DNA of 64,000 nt from Mycolicibacterium hippocampi. Its GTDB lineage: Bacteria; Actinomycetota; Actinomycetes; Mycobacteriales; Mycobacteriaceae. Positions within the stretch are counted from its first letter, which is position 1, and each line of letters opens with the position of its first letter. Below, piece by piece: positions 53,299 to 61,883 of this stretch. Below the pieces are notes generated by a model. The model was not told the origin of the DNA. It saw nothing but the letters and a program-made list of their open reading frames with translations, and searched no databases. The stretch lies in NCBI RefSeq assembly GCF_010723735.1, contig NZ_BLLB01000002.1, positions 1,612,001 to 1,676,000 on the forward strand, given 5' to 3'. The position numbers and the translations under genes were made by a program.

Positions 53299-54489
53299 GT
53301 GCATGGCTCGGTTGCGTTCCTGGTCGAGATCGGCCTGTTGCTGGTCGTTCTGACGGTTCTGGGCGCACTGGCACGGCGGGTATCGCTGTCCCCGATCCCG
53401 TTGTATCTGCTGGCAGGACTGGCACTGCACGACGGCGGCCTGCCGCTGGACGACTCGGTGGTCGAGTTCATCCAGACCGGCGCCACCGTCGGCGTCGTCC
53501 TGCTGCTGCTCACGCTGGGCCTGGAGTTCTCGGTCAGCGAGTTCGCCGCCAGCCTGCGCAAGCACCTGCCGTCGGCGTGGGTGGATCTGGCGTTCAACGC
53601 CACCCCCGGGGCGATCGCCGGATGGCTGTTGGGCTTCGACTTCGTCGGGATCCTGGCGATGGCGGGGATCACCTACATCTCCTCGTCGGGCGTGGTGTCG
53701 CGACTGCTGACCGACCTGCGGCGGCTGGGTAACCGGGAGACCCCGGCGGTGCTGGCGGTGCTCGTTCTCGAGGATTTTGCGATGGCCGCCTACCTGCCGC
53801 TGCTGGCCGTGCTGGCCGCGGGCGGCGAGTGGTGGCAGGCCGTGGTCGGGATGGCGATCGCCATGGTGGCGCTGGCGCTGGCCTTCCTCGGGTCGTATCG
53901 CTGGGGGCATGTGGTGGCGCGGCTGATGGCTCCCCCGGATTCCGAGCTGCTGCTGCTGCGGGTGCTCGGGGTGGCGCTGGTGGTCGCCGGTCTGGCCGAA
54001 TACGTCCACGTCTCCGCTGCGGTCGGCGCGTTCCTGGTGGGTCTGACGCTGACCGGGGAGTCGGCCGAACGCGCCCGAGAAGTGCTCAGCCCGCTGCGCG
54101 ACCTGTTCGCCGCGATCTTCTTCGTCGCGATCGGGCTGGAGGTGGTGCCTGCGTCGATGATCCCGATGTTGCCGGCGGCGGTGCTGCTGGCGGTGGTCAC
54201 CGCGGCCACGAAGGTCGCCTCCGGCATGTACGCGGCGCGCCGGGAGGGTGTGGCCCGGCGGGCTCAGTGGCGAGCGGGCACCGCGCTGATCGTGCGGGGC
54301 GAGTTCTCGCTGGTGATCATCGCCCTCGTCGGCGCCTCGATCCCGATGATCGAATCCATCGCGATGCCGTACGTGTTCGTCCTGGCGTTCATCGGACCCG
54401 TCGCCACCCTGATCGCCGGACGGGCGGCTCCGGCCCGGATCTCACCTCGGGTCAGGCGGATCGCCCGCAGCCGCATCGACAGCGGGTGA
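53299..54489 (+). CDS. CPA2-family cation:proton antiporter (KhtU/KefB-like)
   Basis: The protein has about 396 residues from GTG 53299. It has around twelve hydrophobic segments and the CPA2 hallmarks GATVGVVLLLLTLGLEFSVSEF near the N terminus, GITYISSSGVVSRLL, VLEDFAMAAYLPLLAV and IFFVAIGLEVVPASM. It ends soon after the last helix, without its own RCK domain, which is supplied in trans by the preceding gene. The likely role is K+ (or Na+) efflux in exchange for protons. It converges with a potassium-channel gene. Confidence 0.92.
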   Translation: MHGSVAFLVEIGLLLVVLTVLGALARRVSLSPIPLYLLAGLALHDGGLPLDDSVVEFIQTGATVGVVLLLLTLGLEFSVSEFAASLRKHLPSAWVDLAFNATPGAIAGWLLGFDFVGILAMAGITYISSSGVVSRLLTDLRRLGNRETPAVLAVLVLEDFAMAAYLPLLAVLAAGGEWWQAVVGMAIAMVALALAFLGSYRWGHVVARLMAPPDSELLLLRVLGVALVVAGLAEYVHVSAAVGAFLVGLTLTGESAERAREVLSPLRDLFAAIFFVAIGLEVVPASMIPMLPAAVLLAVVTAATKVASGMYAARREGVARRAQWRAGTALIVRGEFSLVIIALVGASIPMIESIAMPYVFVLAFIGPVATLIAGRAAPARISPRVRRIARSRIDSG

Positions 54490-54495
54490 GTCGAG

Positions 54496-55245
54496 TCAGC
54501 GAGACGACCACGACTCTTCGCGGGCCGACTCCCGGTCGCTGAGCTGAACCGACAGTTGTCGGATCTCGTCGCGCAGGTCGTCGATCTGGGCGGCGGTGGC
54601 GGCGCGGCTGGCGGTGTCCTCCTCGGACACCCGTTCCACGATCCACGAGGCCACCGTCGCGGTGATGACACCGATGAGGCTGATGCCGCCGATCATCAGC
54701 AACACCGCGATCACCCGGCCGGCTCCGGTCACCGGGTAGGTGTCGCCGTAGCCGACGGTGGTGACGGTGGTGATCGACCACCAGACTGCGGTACCGAAAT
54801 TGGTGATCGTGGAGTCCGGGGCGTTGCGTTCGGTCTCCAGCATCGCCAGCGACGCGACGTAGACCAGCAGGATCGCGCTGCCGGCGGTGTAGGCCGCGAC
54901 CCGCCCGCGGATGGCGTCGCCCCCCGCCCGGTGCAGCACCTTGACCAGCACCACCAGTCGCAGCAGCCGGAGCGGCCGCAGGAACGGCAGCACCACGATG
55001 GCCAGGTCGAGCAGATGCCGGAAGAACCACCGCGCGCGCTGGGGCGCCAACGTCAGCCGGACGACGTAGTCGACGACGAACACCAGGTACAGCAGCGACA
55101 TCACGCCGTTGAGCAGGTTCGTCACCCCGCGATCGGGGGTGGTGAGCACCTGGATCGAGTAGACGGCGAGGAAGACGACCGCCACCGCGGCTAGCGCCCA
55201 CTCGCTGCGGGACTCCCAGCGTTCGAGCCGATCGGCTGAACCCAT
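54496..55245 (-). CDS. Voltage-gated-type potassium channel
   Basis: The protein has about 249 residues from ATG 55245. It has a six-helix layout with an S4-like segment of regularly spaced arginines (LRPLRLLRLVVLVKVL), and the pore filter TVTTVGYGDTYPVTGAG near residue 160. A C-terminal coiled-coil (AAQIDDLRDEIRQLSVQLSD) would drive tetramer assembly. The filter predicts K+ selectivity. It converges with the CPA2 antiporter gene, six bases apart, so three ion-transport genes sit together. Confidence 0.93.
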   Translation of the reverse strand: MGSADRLERWESRSEWALAAVAVVFLAVYSIQVLTTPDRGVTNLLNGVMSLLYLVFVVDYVVRLTLAPQRARWFFRHLLDLAIVVLPFLRPLRLLRLVVLVKVLHRAGGDAIRGRVAAYTAGSAILLVYVASLAMLETERNAPDSTITNFGTAVWWSITTVTTVGYGDTYPVTGAGRVIAVLLMIGGISLIGVITATVASWIVERVSEEDTASRAATAAQIDDLRDEIRQLSVQLSDRESAREESWSSR

Positions 55246-55476
55246 CGAGCGACACCCAACCTTTCCTTCGTCAGCCGCTCGGTGCGACTGCCGGCACCCC
55301 TCGAGGAGGCCGCCCCGACAGATTAGTCGTGCGCTCCCAACGGTCGGGTAACGGTCTGATACCCGTCGGGCTGTTGCCAGCAAACTCGCCGTCAGATTTT
55401 CGGTTTGGGCACCGTCCCGCTCGGCGACTACGTCTGACGCGGGCAGCGGCCGCCCCCGAGTCACCGGGCTGCTACC
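55246..55476. other. Gene-free stretch between the channel and the metal box
   Basis: No coding frame here has plausible start, codon use and homology. It should contain the minus-strand promoter of the potassium-channel gene. A short inverted repeat CGGGTA...TACCCG (55345-55350 with 55360-55365) is the only symmetry noticed. I see nothing else. Confidence 0.4.
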
Positions 55477-55499
55477 TTATTGAAAATGATTATCAATAA
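55477..55499. promoter_or_regulatory. Zur/Fur-type metal box
   Basis: TTATTGAAAAT-G-ATTATCAATAA is a 23-base palindrome centred at 55488 with one mismatch between its 11-bp arms. The core TGAAAATGATTATCA differs by one base from the actinobacterial Zur consensus TGAAAATGATTTTCA, and by one base from the classical Fur core TGATAATGATTATCA. The AT-rich site stands out sharply from its GC-rich surroundings and lies 89 bases upstream of the riboswitch, where the promoter should be. Confidence 0.8.
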
Positions 55500-55587
55500 A
55501 GTGGGGCCTACTCGTCTGGCGAGGTCGCAGCACAGCTTCCGCCGAGACGCATCGGGAAACACCGACGGCTCATTGGTATGGTCCGCT

Positions 55588-55750
55588 CGAGCCAGTCGTA
55601 CCCACCTCGGTTGGGTCAGGGAATCCGGTGAGAGGCCGGAGCTGACGCGCAGCGGTATGGGGGACGGGCGGAGCAATGGCCACTTGCCCTCTTCGGGGCT
55701 GGGAAGGCGCTCCGGCCGGACGATCCCGAGTCCGAATACCTGCTGGCTCG
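55588..55750 (+). ncRNA. Cobalamin (AdoCbl) riboswitch
   Basis: Closing stem P1 is CGAGCCAG (55588-55595) with CTGGCTCG (55743-55750). Inside lie the conserved boxes in order: TCCGGTGAGAGGCCGGA (P3 region), GCCACT (55679-55684), GGGAAGGC (55701-55708), and the B12 box ending GAATACCTGC just before P1 closes. The aptamer ends 78 bases before the binding-protein start. A hairpin GGACTC...GAGTCC (55791-55809) follows and may be the expression platform, just upstream of the GAAAGG ribosome site. Corrinoid should lower expression of the ABC genes. Confidence 0.93.
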
Positions 55751-55828
55751 GGCTTGCTGCGCACCGGCGCGTCGAGCTCGGCAATGGAACGGACTCCGCG
55801 ATCGAGTCCCCAGTCGAAAGGCACCAGT

Positions 55829-56860
55829 GTGTCCGAGTGCTCCCGCATTCTTGCTCTCTCGCTGTCGGCAGTCGTTCTGATGACCGGATGCGGCGCCCCG
55901 ATCCGCGACTCGGGTGTCGACGCCCGCAGTGACGACGCCGGCACGGCGGCCATCGGTTACCCCGTCAGTGTGCAGAACTGCGGACGAACCGTGGTCGTGG
56001 AGTCGCCGCCGCAGCGCGCCATCTCGATCAATCAGCCGGCCACCGAGCTGCTGTTGACGCTGGGACTGTCCGATCAGATGGCGGGCAGCGCGTCGTGGAG
56101 CGACCCGGTCCTGCCGCAGCTGGCAGCAGCCAATGCCGAAGTCCCGGTTCTCAGCCACGATTTCCCGTCTTTGGAACGCGTGCTCGCCGAGAAACCGGAC
56201 TTCGTCTACGCGACGTTCGACTGGTCGTTCACCGACGAAGGTGTGGCGCCGCGAGAACAGTTCGAACGGCTCGGCGTACCCACATATCAGTCCTCGAGCG
56301 AGTGCGGGGGACAGGACGCGCTCCAGGACAGGTCGCTCACTCTCGACGACCTCTACGCCGAGATCGCCGACCTGGCAACCATATTCGGTGTGCCGGAGCG
56401 GGGTGATGACCTGGTGGCGTCATTGCGTTCCCGCAGCGCCGAAGCTTCCGACGGCCTCGACGCCGAAGGTGTCACGCTGATGTGGTGGTACTCGGCGACC
56501 CGCACGCCCTACATCGCCGGTTGCTGTGGAGCTCCCGGCATCATCACCGACGCCGTGGGGGCCACCAACGCCTTCGCCGACAACCGGCAGCTGTGGCCGG
56601 AGATCTCCTGGGAGTCGATCCTCGACCGTGATCCCGACGTGCTCGTCCTCGCCGACCTGACCCGCGGCGACGACGGTGACAGTGCCGAAGCCAAGATCCG
56701 GTTTCTCGAGTCCGACCCGGTGGCCCGTCGCCTGACCGCGGTCCGCGAGCGCCGGTGGATCGTGTTGCCGGGCAGCGCGATGGACCCGTCATTGCGAAAC
56801 GTCGACGCCGTCGAGGCACTGGCTGCCGGGCTGCGTGATGTCCTGCCCGGCCTGGAATGA
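55829..56860 (+). CDS. btuF: ABC importer substrate-binding lipoprotein, BtuF-type
   Basis: The protein has about 343 residues from GTG 55829. The signal ends in VVLMTGC (lipobox), anchoring it outside the membrane. The binding domain is of the TroA/FecB-BtuF class, with QRAISINQPATELLLTLGL at the start, LERVLAEKPDFVYATFDWS in the first lobe and DRDPDVLVLADLTRG in the second. Riboswitch control points to cobalamin or another corrinoid as ligand; the family also binds siderophores. It overlaps the permease gene by 4 bases. Confidence 0.85.
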   Translation: MSECSRILALSLSAVVLMTGCGAPIRDSGVDARSDDAGTAAIGYPVSVQNCGRTVVVESPPQRAISINQPATELLLTLGLSDQMAGSASWSDPVLPQLAAANAEVPVLSHDFPSLERVLAEKPDFVYATFDWSFTDEGVAPREQFERLGVPTYQSSSECGGQDALQDRSLTLDDLYAEIADLATIFGVPERGDDLVASLRSRSAEASDGLDAEGVTLMWWYSATRTPYIAGCCGAPGIITDAVGATNAFADNRQLWPEISWESILDRDPDVLVLADLTRGDDGDSAEAKIRFLESDPVARRLTAVRERRWIVLPGSAMDPSLRNVDAVEALAAGLRDVLPGLE

Positions 56861-57930
56861 GCGTGACCACGTCGCCGGAGGGCGTGCGTCACCCCCGAGT
56901 TGTCCGCCGCGGCGGCGATGGCGCTGCCGGGATGCTGCTCGGCACGATCATCGGTGTGGGGGGACTTCTTCTGTCGATCGCTGCCGCCATCACCATCGGC
57001 CCCGCCGACCTCGGGCTGCGCGATGTGTACACGGTCATCGCCCGAAACCTGTGGAACGCGCCCTCGGACATGACCGTGATCGACGAGGGAATCATCTGGC
57101 AGTTGCGGCTCCCGCGCGCGCTGCTGGCAGCGGTCTGCGGTGCCGGGTTGGCGATCTGCGGGGTGGTGCTGCAGTCGCTGATGCGCAACCCGCTCGCCGA
57201 CCCCTTCATCCTCGGGATCTCGTCAGGTGCTTCGACCGGTGCGGTGTTGGTGATCGTCACCGGACTGGGTGGCACGCTGAGCCTTTCGAGCGGCGCTTTC
57301 GTGGGGGCGTTGGCAGCGTTCTTGTTCGTCCTGACACTTGCGGTGCTGGCCGGAGGCGGAACGGATCGCCTGGTGCTCGCCGGTATCGCCGGCACGCAAC
57401 TCTTTTCGGCCATCACCGCGTTCATCGTGTTCTCGTCGGCCGATGCTCAACAGACCCGGGGTGTGCTGTTCTGGCTGCTCGGCTCCCTCGGTGGCGCCGG
57501 CTGGGATCAAGTTGCAGTGTGCGGAGCGATCTGTGCCCTCGCCTTGCTCATCTGTCTGACGCAGTCCGATGCGCTGGACGCCTTCGCCTTCGGCAATGAC
57601 GCTGCCGCGGCGCTGGGTATTCCGGTGACGCGGGTGCGCATCCTGTTGATGGTGGTGACAGCGCTGCTGACCGCGGTGCTGGTCAGCGCCGCAGGAGCGA
57701 TCGGGTTCGTGGGGCTTGTGCTGCCCCACGCGGCACGCATCATCGCCGGACCGCTGCACAGGAGGTTGCTGCTGGTCAGCGGGCTCGTCGGGGCGATCTT
57801 CCTGGTATGGGTGGACGCCGCCGCCCGAACGGTCTTCGCCCCGCAGGAACTACCGGTCGGCGTCGTCACCGCACTGGTCGGCGTTCCGGCGTTCGCGCTG
57901 ATCCTGGCGCGCCGCAGGCGGATCCGATGA
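56857..57930 (+). CDS. btuC: ABC importer permease, FecCD/BtuC family
   Basis: The 357-residue permease has about ten hydrophobic segments. Diagnostic FecCD sequences are LRLPRALLAAVCGAGLAICG, LQSLMRNPLADPFILGISSG, and the ATPase-coupling loop with GFVGLVLPHAARIIAGP. It forms a homodimer across the plasma membrane. It overlaps both neighbours by 3-4 bases, so the three genes are translationally coupled. Confidence 0.93.
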   Translation: MSVTTSPEGVRHPRVVRRGGDGAAGMLLGTIIGVGGLLLSIAAAITIGPADLGLRDVYTVIARNLWNAPSDMTVIDEGIIWQLRLPRALLAAVCGAGLAICGVVLQSLMRNPLADPFILGISSGASTGAVLVIVTGLGGTLSLSSGAFVGALAAFLFVLTLAVLAGGGTDRLVLAGIAGTQLFSAITAFIVFSSADAQQTRGVLFWLLGSLGGAGWDQVAVCGAICALALLICLTQSDALDAFAFGNDAAAALGIPVTRVRILLMVVTALLTAVLVSAAGAIGFVGLVLPHAARIIAGPLHRRLLLVSGLVGAIFLVWVDAAARTVFAPQELPVGVVTALVGVPAFALILARRRRIR

Positions 57931-58694
57931 TCACCGCCGACGCCGTGACGTGGTCGACGAGTGGCAGGCTCATCGTCGACGGTGTCTCGCTGATGGTGGC
58001 GGAAGGCGAGACCCTCGGCCTGCTCGGACCCAACGGAGCGGGGAAGTCGTCACTGTTGCGGTTGCTTGCCGGACTGCGACGGCCCACCGGTGGCACGGTG
58101 CTGCTGGAAGGCCGGCCGCTGCCCGATCTGCGTCGGCGCAGTGTCGCCCGCCGCATCGCGGTCGTCGAACAGCAGGCGAACACCGTCCTCGACCTGACCG
58201 TGGAGGAAATCATCAGTCTGGGCCGGATCCCGCACCGCGGGATCTGGCGCGGTGACGATGGGGCAGATGCCGAGGCCGTCGAGCGGGCCATGCGGCAGAC
58301 CGGCACATCGCAGTTGCGCAGCCGGGATTGGCGCACGCTGTCCGGCGGCGAACAGCAACGTGTCCACATCGCCAGGGCGCTCGCCCAGCAGCCGCGTGAA
58401 CTGCTCTTCGACGAGCCCACCAACCACCTCGACATCCGCCACCAGGTCGAATTGCTCGCCCTCATCCGCGAGCTGCCGGTGACCACTGTGGTCACCCTGC
58501 ACGACTTGTCGCTGGCCGGGCTGTTCTGTGACCGGTTGGTCGTCCTCTGCGGTGGCCGCGTCGCAGCAACCGGGACGCCGGCCGAAGTCCTCACCCCGGA
58601 ACTGATCGCCGCCGTCTGGGAGGTCGACGTCCGGGTGAACCCCGACGGGGCGGGGCCGGGGCGGCCGACCATCCACTACCTGCCGCCCTGCTGA
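57927..58694 (+). CDS. btuD: ABC importer ATPase, BtuD/FecE family
   Basis: The protein has about 255 residues from ATG 57927. It has Walker A LLGPNGAGKSSLLRLLAGL, Q-loop VAVVEQQANTVLDLT, signature TLSGGEQQRVHIARALAQ, Walker B ELLFDEPTNHLD and the switch histidine in VTLHDLSLAGL. It powers import through the BtuC-type permease. It is the last gene of the riboswitch-controlled operon; the dehalogenase gene begins 58 bases later and is probably separate. Confidence 0.94.
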   Translation: MITADAVTWSTSGRLIVDGVSLMVAEGETLGLLGPNGAGKSSLLRLLAGLRRPTGGTVLLEGRPLPDLRRRSVARRIAVVEQQANTVLDLTVEEIISLGRIPHRGIWRGDDGADAEAVERAMRQTGTSQLRSRDWRTLSGGEQQRVHIARALAQQPRELLFDEPTNHLDIRHQVELLALIRELPVTTVVTLHDLSLAGLFCDRLVVLCGGRVAATGTPAEVLTPELIAAVWEVDVRVNPDGAGPGRPTIHYLPPC

Positions 58695-58752
58695 CCCGGC
58701 GGCTGTCGCTTCCCTTCCGCCGGGCATGGCGGCGCGTTAGCGTCGTCGCACC

Positions 58753-59649
58753 ATGAAAATTCTGCGCACCCCCGAAGACCGCTTCGCCGATCTGGTCGGC
58801 TACCCGTTCGAGCCGCACTACGTCGACGTCGCCGCCACCGACACCCCGGCGCTGCGGATGCACTACGTCGACGAGGGCCCCCGGGACGGCACCCCCGTGG
58901 TGCTACTGCACGGCGAGCCGACCTGGAGCTACCTGTACCGGACGATGATCCCGCCGCTGGTCGAGGCGGGCTACCGGGTGCTCGCACCCGACCTGATCGG
59001 ATTCGGCCGCTCCGACAAGCCCGGTCACATCGACGACTACACCTACCTGCGGCACGTGCAGTGGGTGACGTCGTGGTTCGAGGCGTTGGACCTGACCGGT
59101 GTCACCGTCGTGGTGCAGGACTGGGGCTCGCTGATCGGGTTGCGGATCGTCGCCGAGCACGGCGCCCGGTTCGCGCGGGTGGTGGTGGCCAACGGGTTCC
59201 TGCCGACCGCCGACCGGCCGGTGCCCCCGGCGTTCCGGATCTGGCGGGCGTTCGCGAAGTACTCGCCGAAGCTGCCCGCGGGCCGCCTCGTCGGCGTCGG
59301 GACGGTCACCAAGGTGCCCGCCGCGGTCCGCGCGGGTTACGACGCACCGTTTCCCGACAAGCGTTACCAGGCCGGGGCGCGCGCCTTCCCGCAACTGGTG
59401 CCCACCTCGCCCGACGATCCCGCGGTGCCGGCCAACCGCGCCGCCTGGGAGGTGCTGGGCCGCTGGGACAAACCGCTGCTGGCGCTGTTCGGTGCCAAAG
59501 ATCCGATCCTGGGCCGTGCCGACCAGCCGCTGATCCAGCATGTGCCGGGTGCCGCGGGCCAACCGCATGCCCGGCTGCACGGCAGCCATTTCGTGCAGGA
59601 GGACTGCGGGCCCGAACTGGCCCAGCGCATCCTTGCCTGGAAGGCGTGA
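58753..59649 (+). CDS. dhmA: Haloalkane dehalogenase (DhmA-like)
   Basis: The 298-residue alpha/beta hydrolase closely follows the mycobacterial DhmA/Rv2296 pattern. It has oxyanion motif [13 protein letters not shown], nucleophile aspartate in [12 protein letters not shown] near residue 123, halide-binding tryptophan next to it, an acid in FGAKDPILG, and the histidine in [10 protein letters not shown]. It should convert a haloalkane to an alcohol plus halide, in the cytoplasm. The natural substrate is unknown. Confidence 0.94.
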   Translation: MKILRTPEDRFADLVGYPFEPHYVDVAATDTPALRMHYVDEGPRDGTPVVLLHGEPTWSYLYRTMIPPLVEAGYRVLAPDLIGFGRSDKPGHIDDYTYLRHVQWVTSWFEALDLTGVTVVVQDWGSLIGLRIVAEHGARFARVVVANGFLPTADRPVPPAFRIWRAFAKYSPKLPAGRLVGVGTVTKVPAAVRAGYDAPFPDKRYQAGARAFPQLVPTSPDDPAVPANRAAWEVLGRWDKPLLALFGAKDPILGRADQPLIQHVPGAAGQPHARLHGSHFVQEDCGPELAQRILAWKA

Positions 59650-59726
59650 GGCGTCACCTCTTCGTCACTGTGATCCACTTCACAACAGGCGTAACCTGGA
59701 GGCATTACTCCAGGAAAGGGGATGCG

Positions 59727-60035
59727 ATGAAAGGCGCGCACCGGGATCCGGTAGACCACGCCCGCACGTATCAACCGCATGCCGGTGAATCGTTCATCGA
59801 CACGCTCTGGTTGCCCGGGTTGATCCTCATCGGCGTCGGCACCGTGCTGATCGCCGGCACGGTCGCAGCGACCGCGTACGGAAGCCGTGACGTGTCGTTG
59901 ATCCTCGGCCTGATCGCCGGGGCGCTCGTCACCGCAGGCGCACTGCTGATCACGTTGGAGCACCAACGGGTCAAGCGCGTCGAACGCCAGTGGCACGCCG
60001 AGCATCCGGATCGCCCGAACCTGCACGCCGGATAG
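59727..60035 (+). CDS. usfY: UsfY family protein
   Basis: This is a 102-residue protein from ATG 59727 (AGGAAAGGGG upstream). The N terminus RDPVDHARTYQPHAGESFID is characteristic of mycobacterial UsfY. Two hydrophobic helices follow (LWLPGLILIGVGTVLIAGTV and SLILGLIAGALVTAGALLI), then a basic tail. UsfY was first described beside the sigF operon and is associated with the SigF stress regulon; its function is unknown. I could not confirm a SigF promoter upstream. Confidence 0.85.
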   Translation: MKGAHRDPVDHARTYQPHAGESFIDTLWLPGLILIGVGTVLIAGTVAATAYGSRDVSLILGLIAGALVTAGALLITLEHQRVKRVERQWHAEHPDRPNLHAG

Positions 60036-60118
60036 CCTCCGCGCCGCCAGACGATCGCGAACCGATCGCAGACGCTGACGTCTTGTCGGCCGGCGCGGCC
60101 GCTTCTAGCTTCGGACGT

Positions 60119-60880
60119 ATGACCACTGTGCTCATCACCGGTTGCTCGTCCGGCTACGGTTTGGCGACCGCGCATCGCTTCCACGACGAGGGGTGGAATG
60201 TCGTCGCCACCATGCGTTCTCCGCGCGAGGACGTGCTGCCCCGCTCGGAGCGGATCCGCGTGGTCGCCCTCGATGTGACCAAGCCCGACAGCATCGCGGC
60301 CGCGGTCCGCGACGTCGGGCCGATCGACGTGCTCGTCAACAACGCCGGCATCGGACTTGTCGGCGCCTTCGAGGCCACACCGCTGGATTCGACCCGAGAA
60401 CTGTTCGAGACCAACACCTTTGGCACCATCGCCATGACGCAGGCCGTGGTGCCCCAGATGCGTGCGCGGCGCTCGGGCACCATCGTCAACGTCACCTCCA
60501 GCGTGACACTCACCCCGATGCCGCTGGCGGCGGTCTACACCGCCAGCAAGATGGCGGTCGAAGGGTTCACGGCGTCGCTGTCGCTGGAACTCGGTTACTT
60601 CGATGTCCGGGTCAGGCTCGTCGAGCCGGGCTACGGCCCGTCGACAGCCTTCGCCAGCAACGGATCCGAGCGGATGGCCGGGCTGATCCCGCCGCAGTAC
60701 CAATCTTTCGCCGAGCCCATCATGAACTCGTTCGCCCAACCGGCGGCGGTGACCACGCCGCAGGACGTCGCCGACGTCGTGTTCCACGCAGCCACCGATG
60801 ACTCGGAGCGCCTCAGGTTCCCCGCGGGCGCGGACGCAGTGGCCCTCGCACAGCCAAACCAGGAGTCGCTGTTCGGCTAG
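60119..60880 (+). CDS. Short-chain dehydrogenase/reductase
   Basis: The protein has about 253 residues from ATG 60119. It contains TVLITGCSSGYGLATAHRF (TGxxxGxG), LDVTKPDSIAAAV, DVLVNNAGIGLVGAFE, the serine in VNVTSSVTLTPMPL and YTASKMAVEGFTASL with the YxxxK pair. It resembles the broad-specificity SDRs related to 17-beta-hydroxysteroid enzymes. The AraC-type gene begins 9 bases downstream on the same strand and is its probable regulator. Confidence 0.92.
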   Translation: MTTVLITGCSSGYGLATAHRFHDEGWNVVATMRSPREDVLPRSERIRVVALDVTKPDSIAAAVRDVGPIDVLVNNAGIGLVGAFEATPLDSTRELFETNTFGTIAMTQAVVPQMRARRSGTIVNVTSSVTLTPMPLAAVYTASKMAVEGFTASLSLELGYFDVRVRLVEPGYGPSTAFASNGSERMAGLIPPQYQSFAEPIMNSFAQPAAVTTPQDVADVVFHAATDDSERLRFPAGADAVALAQPNQESLFG

Positions 60881-60889
60881 CGTTGCCGT

Positions 60890-61861
60890 GTGGGGACGCC
60901 CGACGCCGGTCCGATGGATGCGCTGATGTCGCTGCTGCACCCGGAGGCCGTGCTGTCGAAGATCGTCACCGGGGCAGGGGAGTGGAGCGTGCGCAAGCCC
61001 CGCTACGGCGACCCCGCGTTCTGCCTGATGCTGCAGGGGTCGTGCGTGCTCGAACCGGACGGGCTCGATCCCGTCGAGCTGTCTCAGGGTGACTTCCTGC
61101 TGTTCCCGGAGACGCCGGGCTTCACCCTCGGCGACGGCGGTGCGGCTGCGCCCACCTTCGCCGGACTCGACCACTCCCGGCACACCCGCCACGGCTGCGC
61201 CACCGCGCCGGAGACGATGCGGATGCTGGGTGGCTACTTCCGGTTCGATCCCGCCAACGCGCCGCTGCTGGTCTCGCTGCTGCCGCGGGTGGTCCTCGTC
61301 CGCCGTGACGAGCCGGGATCGGCGCGGCTGAGCCGGATCGTCGAGCTCATCGCCGACGAGGCGGACACCTCTGCTGCCTGCCGCGACGTGATCCTGCAGC
61401 GCCTGGTCGAGGTGTTGTTGATCGAGGCCATGCGCGTGCACCCGGCACCGCTGGGCAGTGGGCAGCGGGGGCTGATCGCGGGGCTGGCGGATCCCGTGCT
61501 GGCGCCGGCACTGCGGGCACTGCATGCCGACATCACCCGTGGGTGGACCGTCGAACACCTCGCGCGCACCGCCGCGGTGTCCCGGGCGGTGTTCGCCCAG
61601 CGGTTCACCGCGACCATCGGGGTGCCGCCGATGCAGTACCTCCAACAGTGGCGGATGGCGCTCGCCAAGGAGCTGCTCCGGACCGAACACCTGTCCACCG
61701 CGCAGGTCGCCGGCCGTGTCGGATATCACTCCGCCAGCGCGTTCACCACCGCGTTCACCCGGCTCACCGGCAGCTCTCCGTCCGAGTTCGGCCGCCTCGG
61801 CCGTGAGGTTCGGACCATCGGCTCACCGCCGTATCCGGGAAACGGTAAAGTCGTCGGTTGA
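60890..61861 (+). CDS. AraC family regulator with cupin sensor domain
   Basis: The 323-residue protein (GTG 60890) has an N-terminal cupin_6-type domain (about 1-190), with FCLMLQGSCVLEPDG and LSQGDFLLFPETPGF. The C-terminal AraC DNA-binding domain spans about 205-305, with WTVEHLARTAAVSRAVFAQRF, QYLQQWRMALAKELLR and VAGRVGYHSASAFTTAF. It likely senses a small ligand and controls the preceding SDR gene, with which it forms an operon. Confidence 0.93.
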   Translation: MGTPDAGPMDALMSLLHPEAVLSKIVTGAGEWSVRKPRYGDPAFCLMLQGSCVLEPDGLDPVELSQGDFLLFPETPGFTLGDGGAAAPTFAGLDHSRHTRHGCATAPETMRMLGGYFRFDPANAPLLVSLLPRVVLVRRDEPGSARLSRIVELIADEADTSAACRDVILQRLVEVLLIEAMRVHPAPLGSGQRGLIAGLADPVLAPALRALHADITRGWTVEHLARTAAVSRAVFAQRFTATIGVPPMQYLQQWRMALAKELLRTEHLSTAQVAGRVGYHSASAFTTAFTRLTGSSPSEFGRLGREVRTIGSPPYPGNGKVVG

Positions 61862-61883
61862 TCGCAAACAGATCGGGGGCTCC

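Noticed and set aside
55480-55953. Several 100-150 codon frames across the metal box and riboswitch region
   Set aside because: They cross the structured RNA elements, have no ribosome sites or recognisable domains, and are explained by GC-rich composition.
59650-59726. SigF promoter upstream of usfY
   Set aside because: I found no convincing GTTT followed at 15-17 bases by GGGTAT, so regulation by SigF cannot be supported from the sequence.
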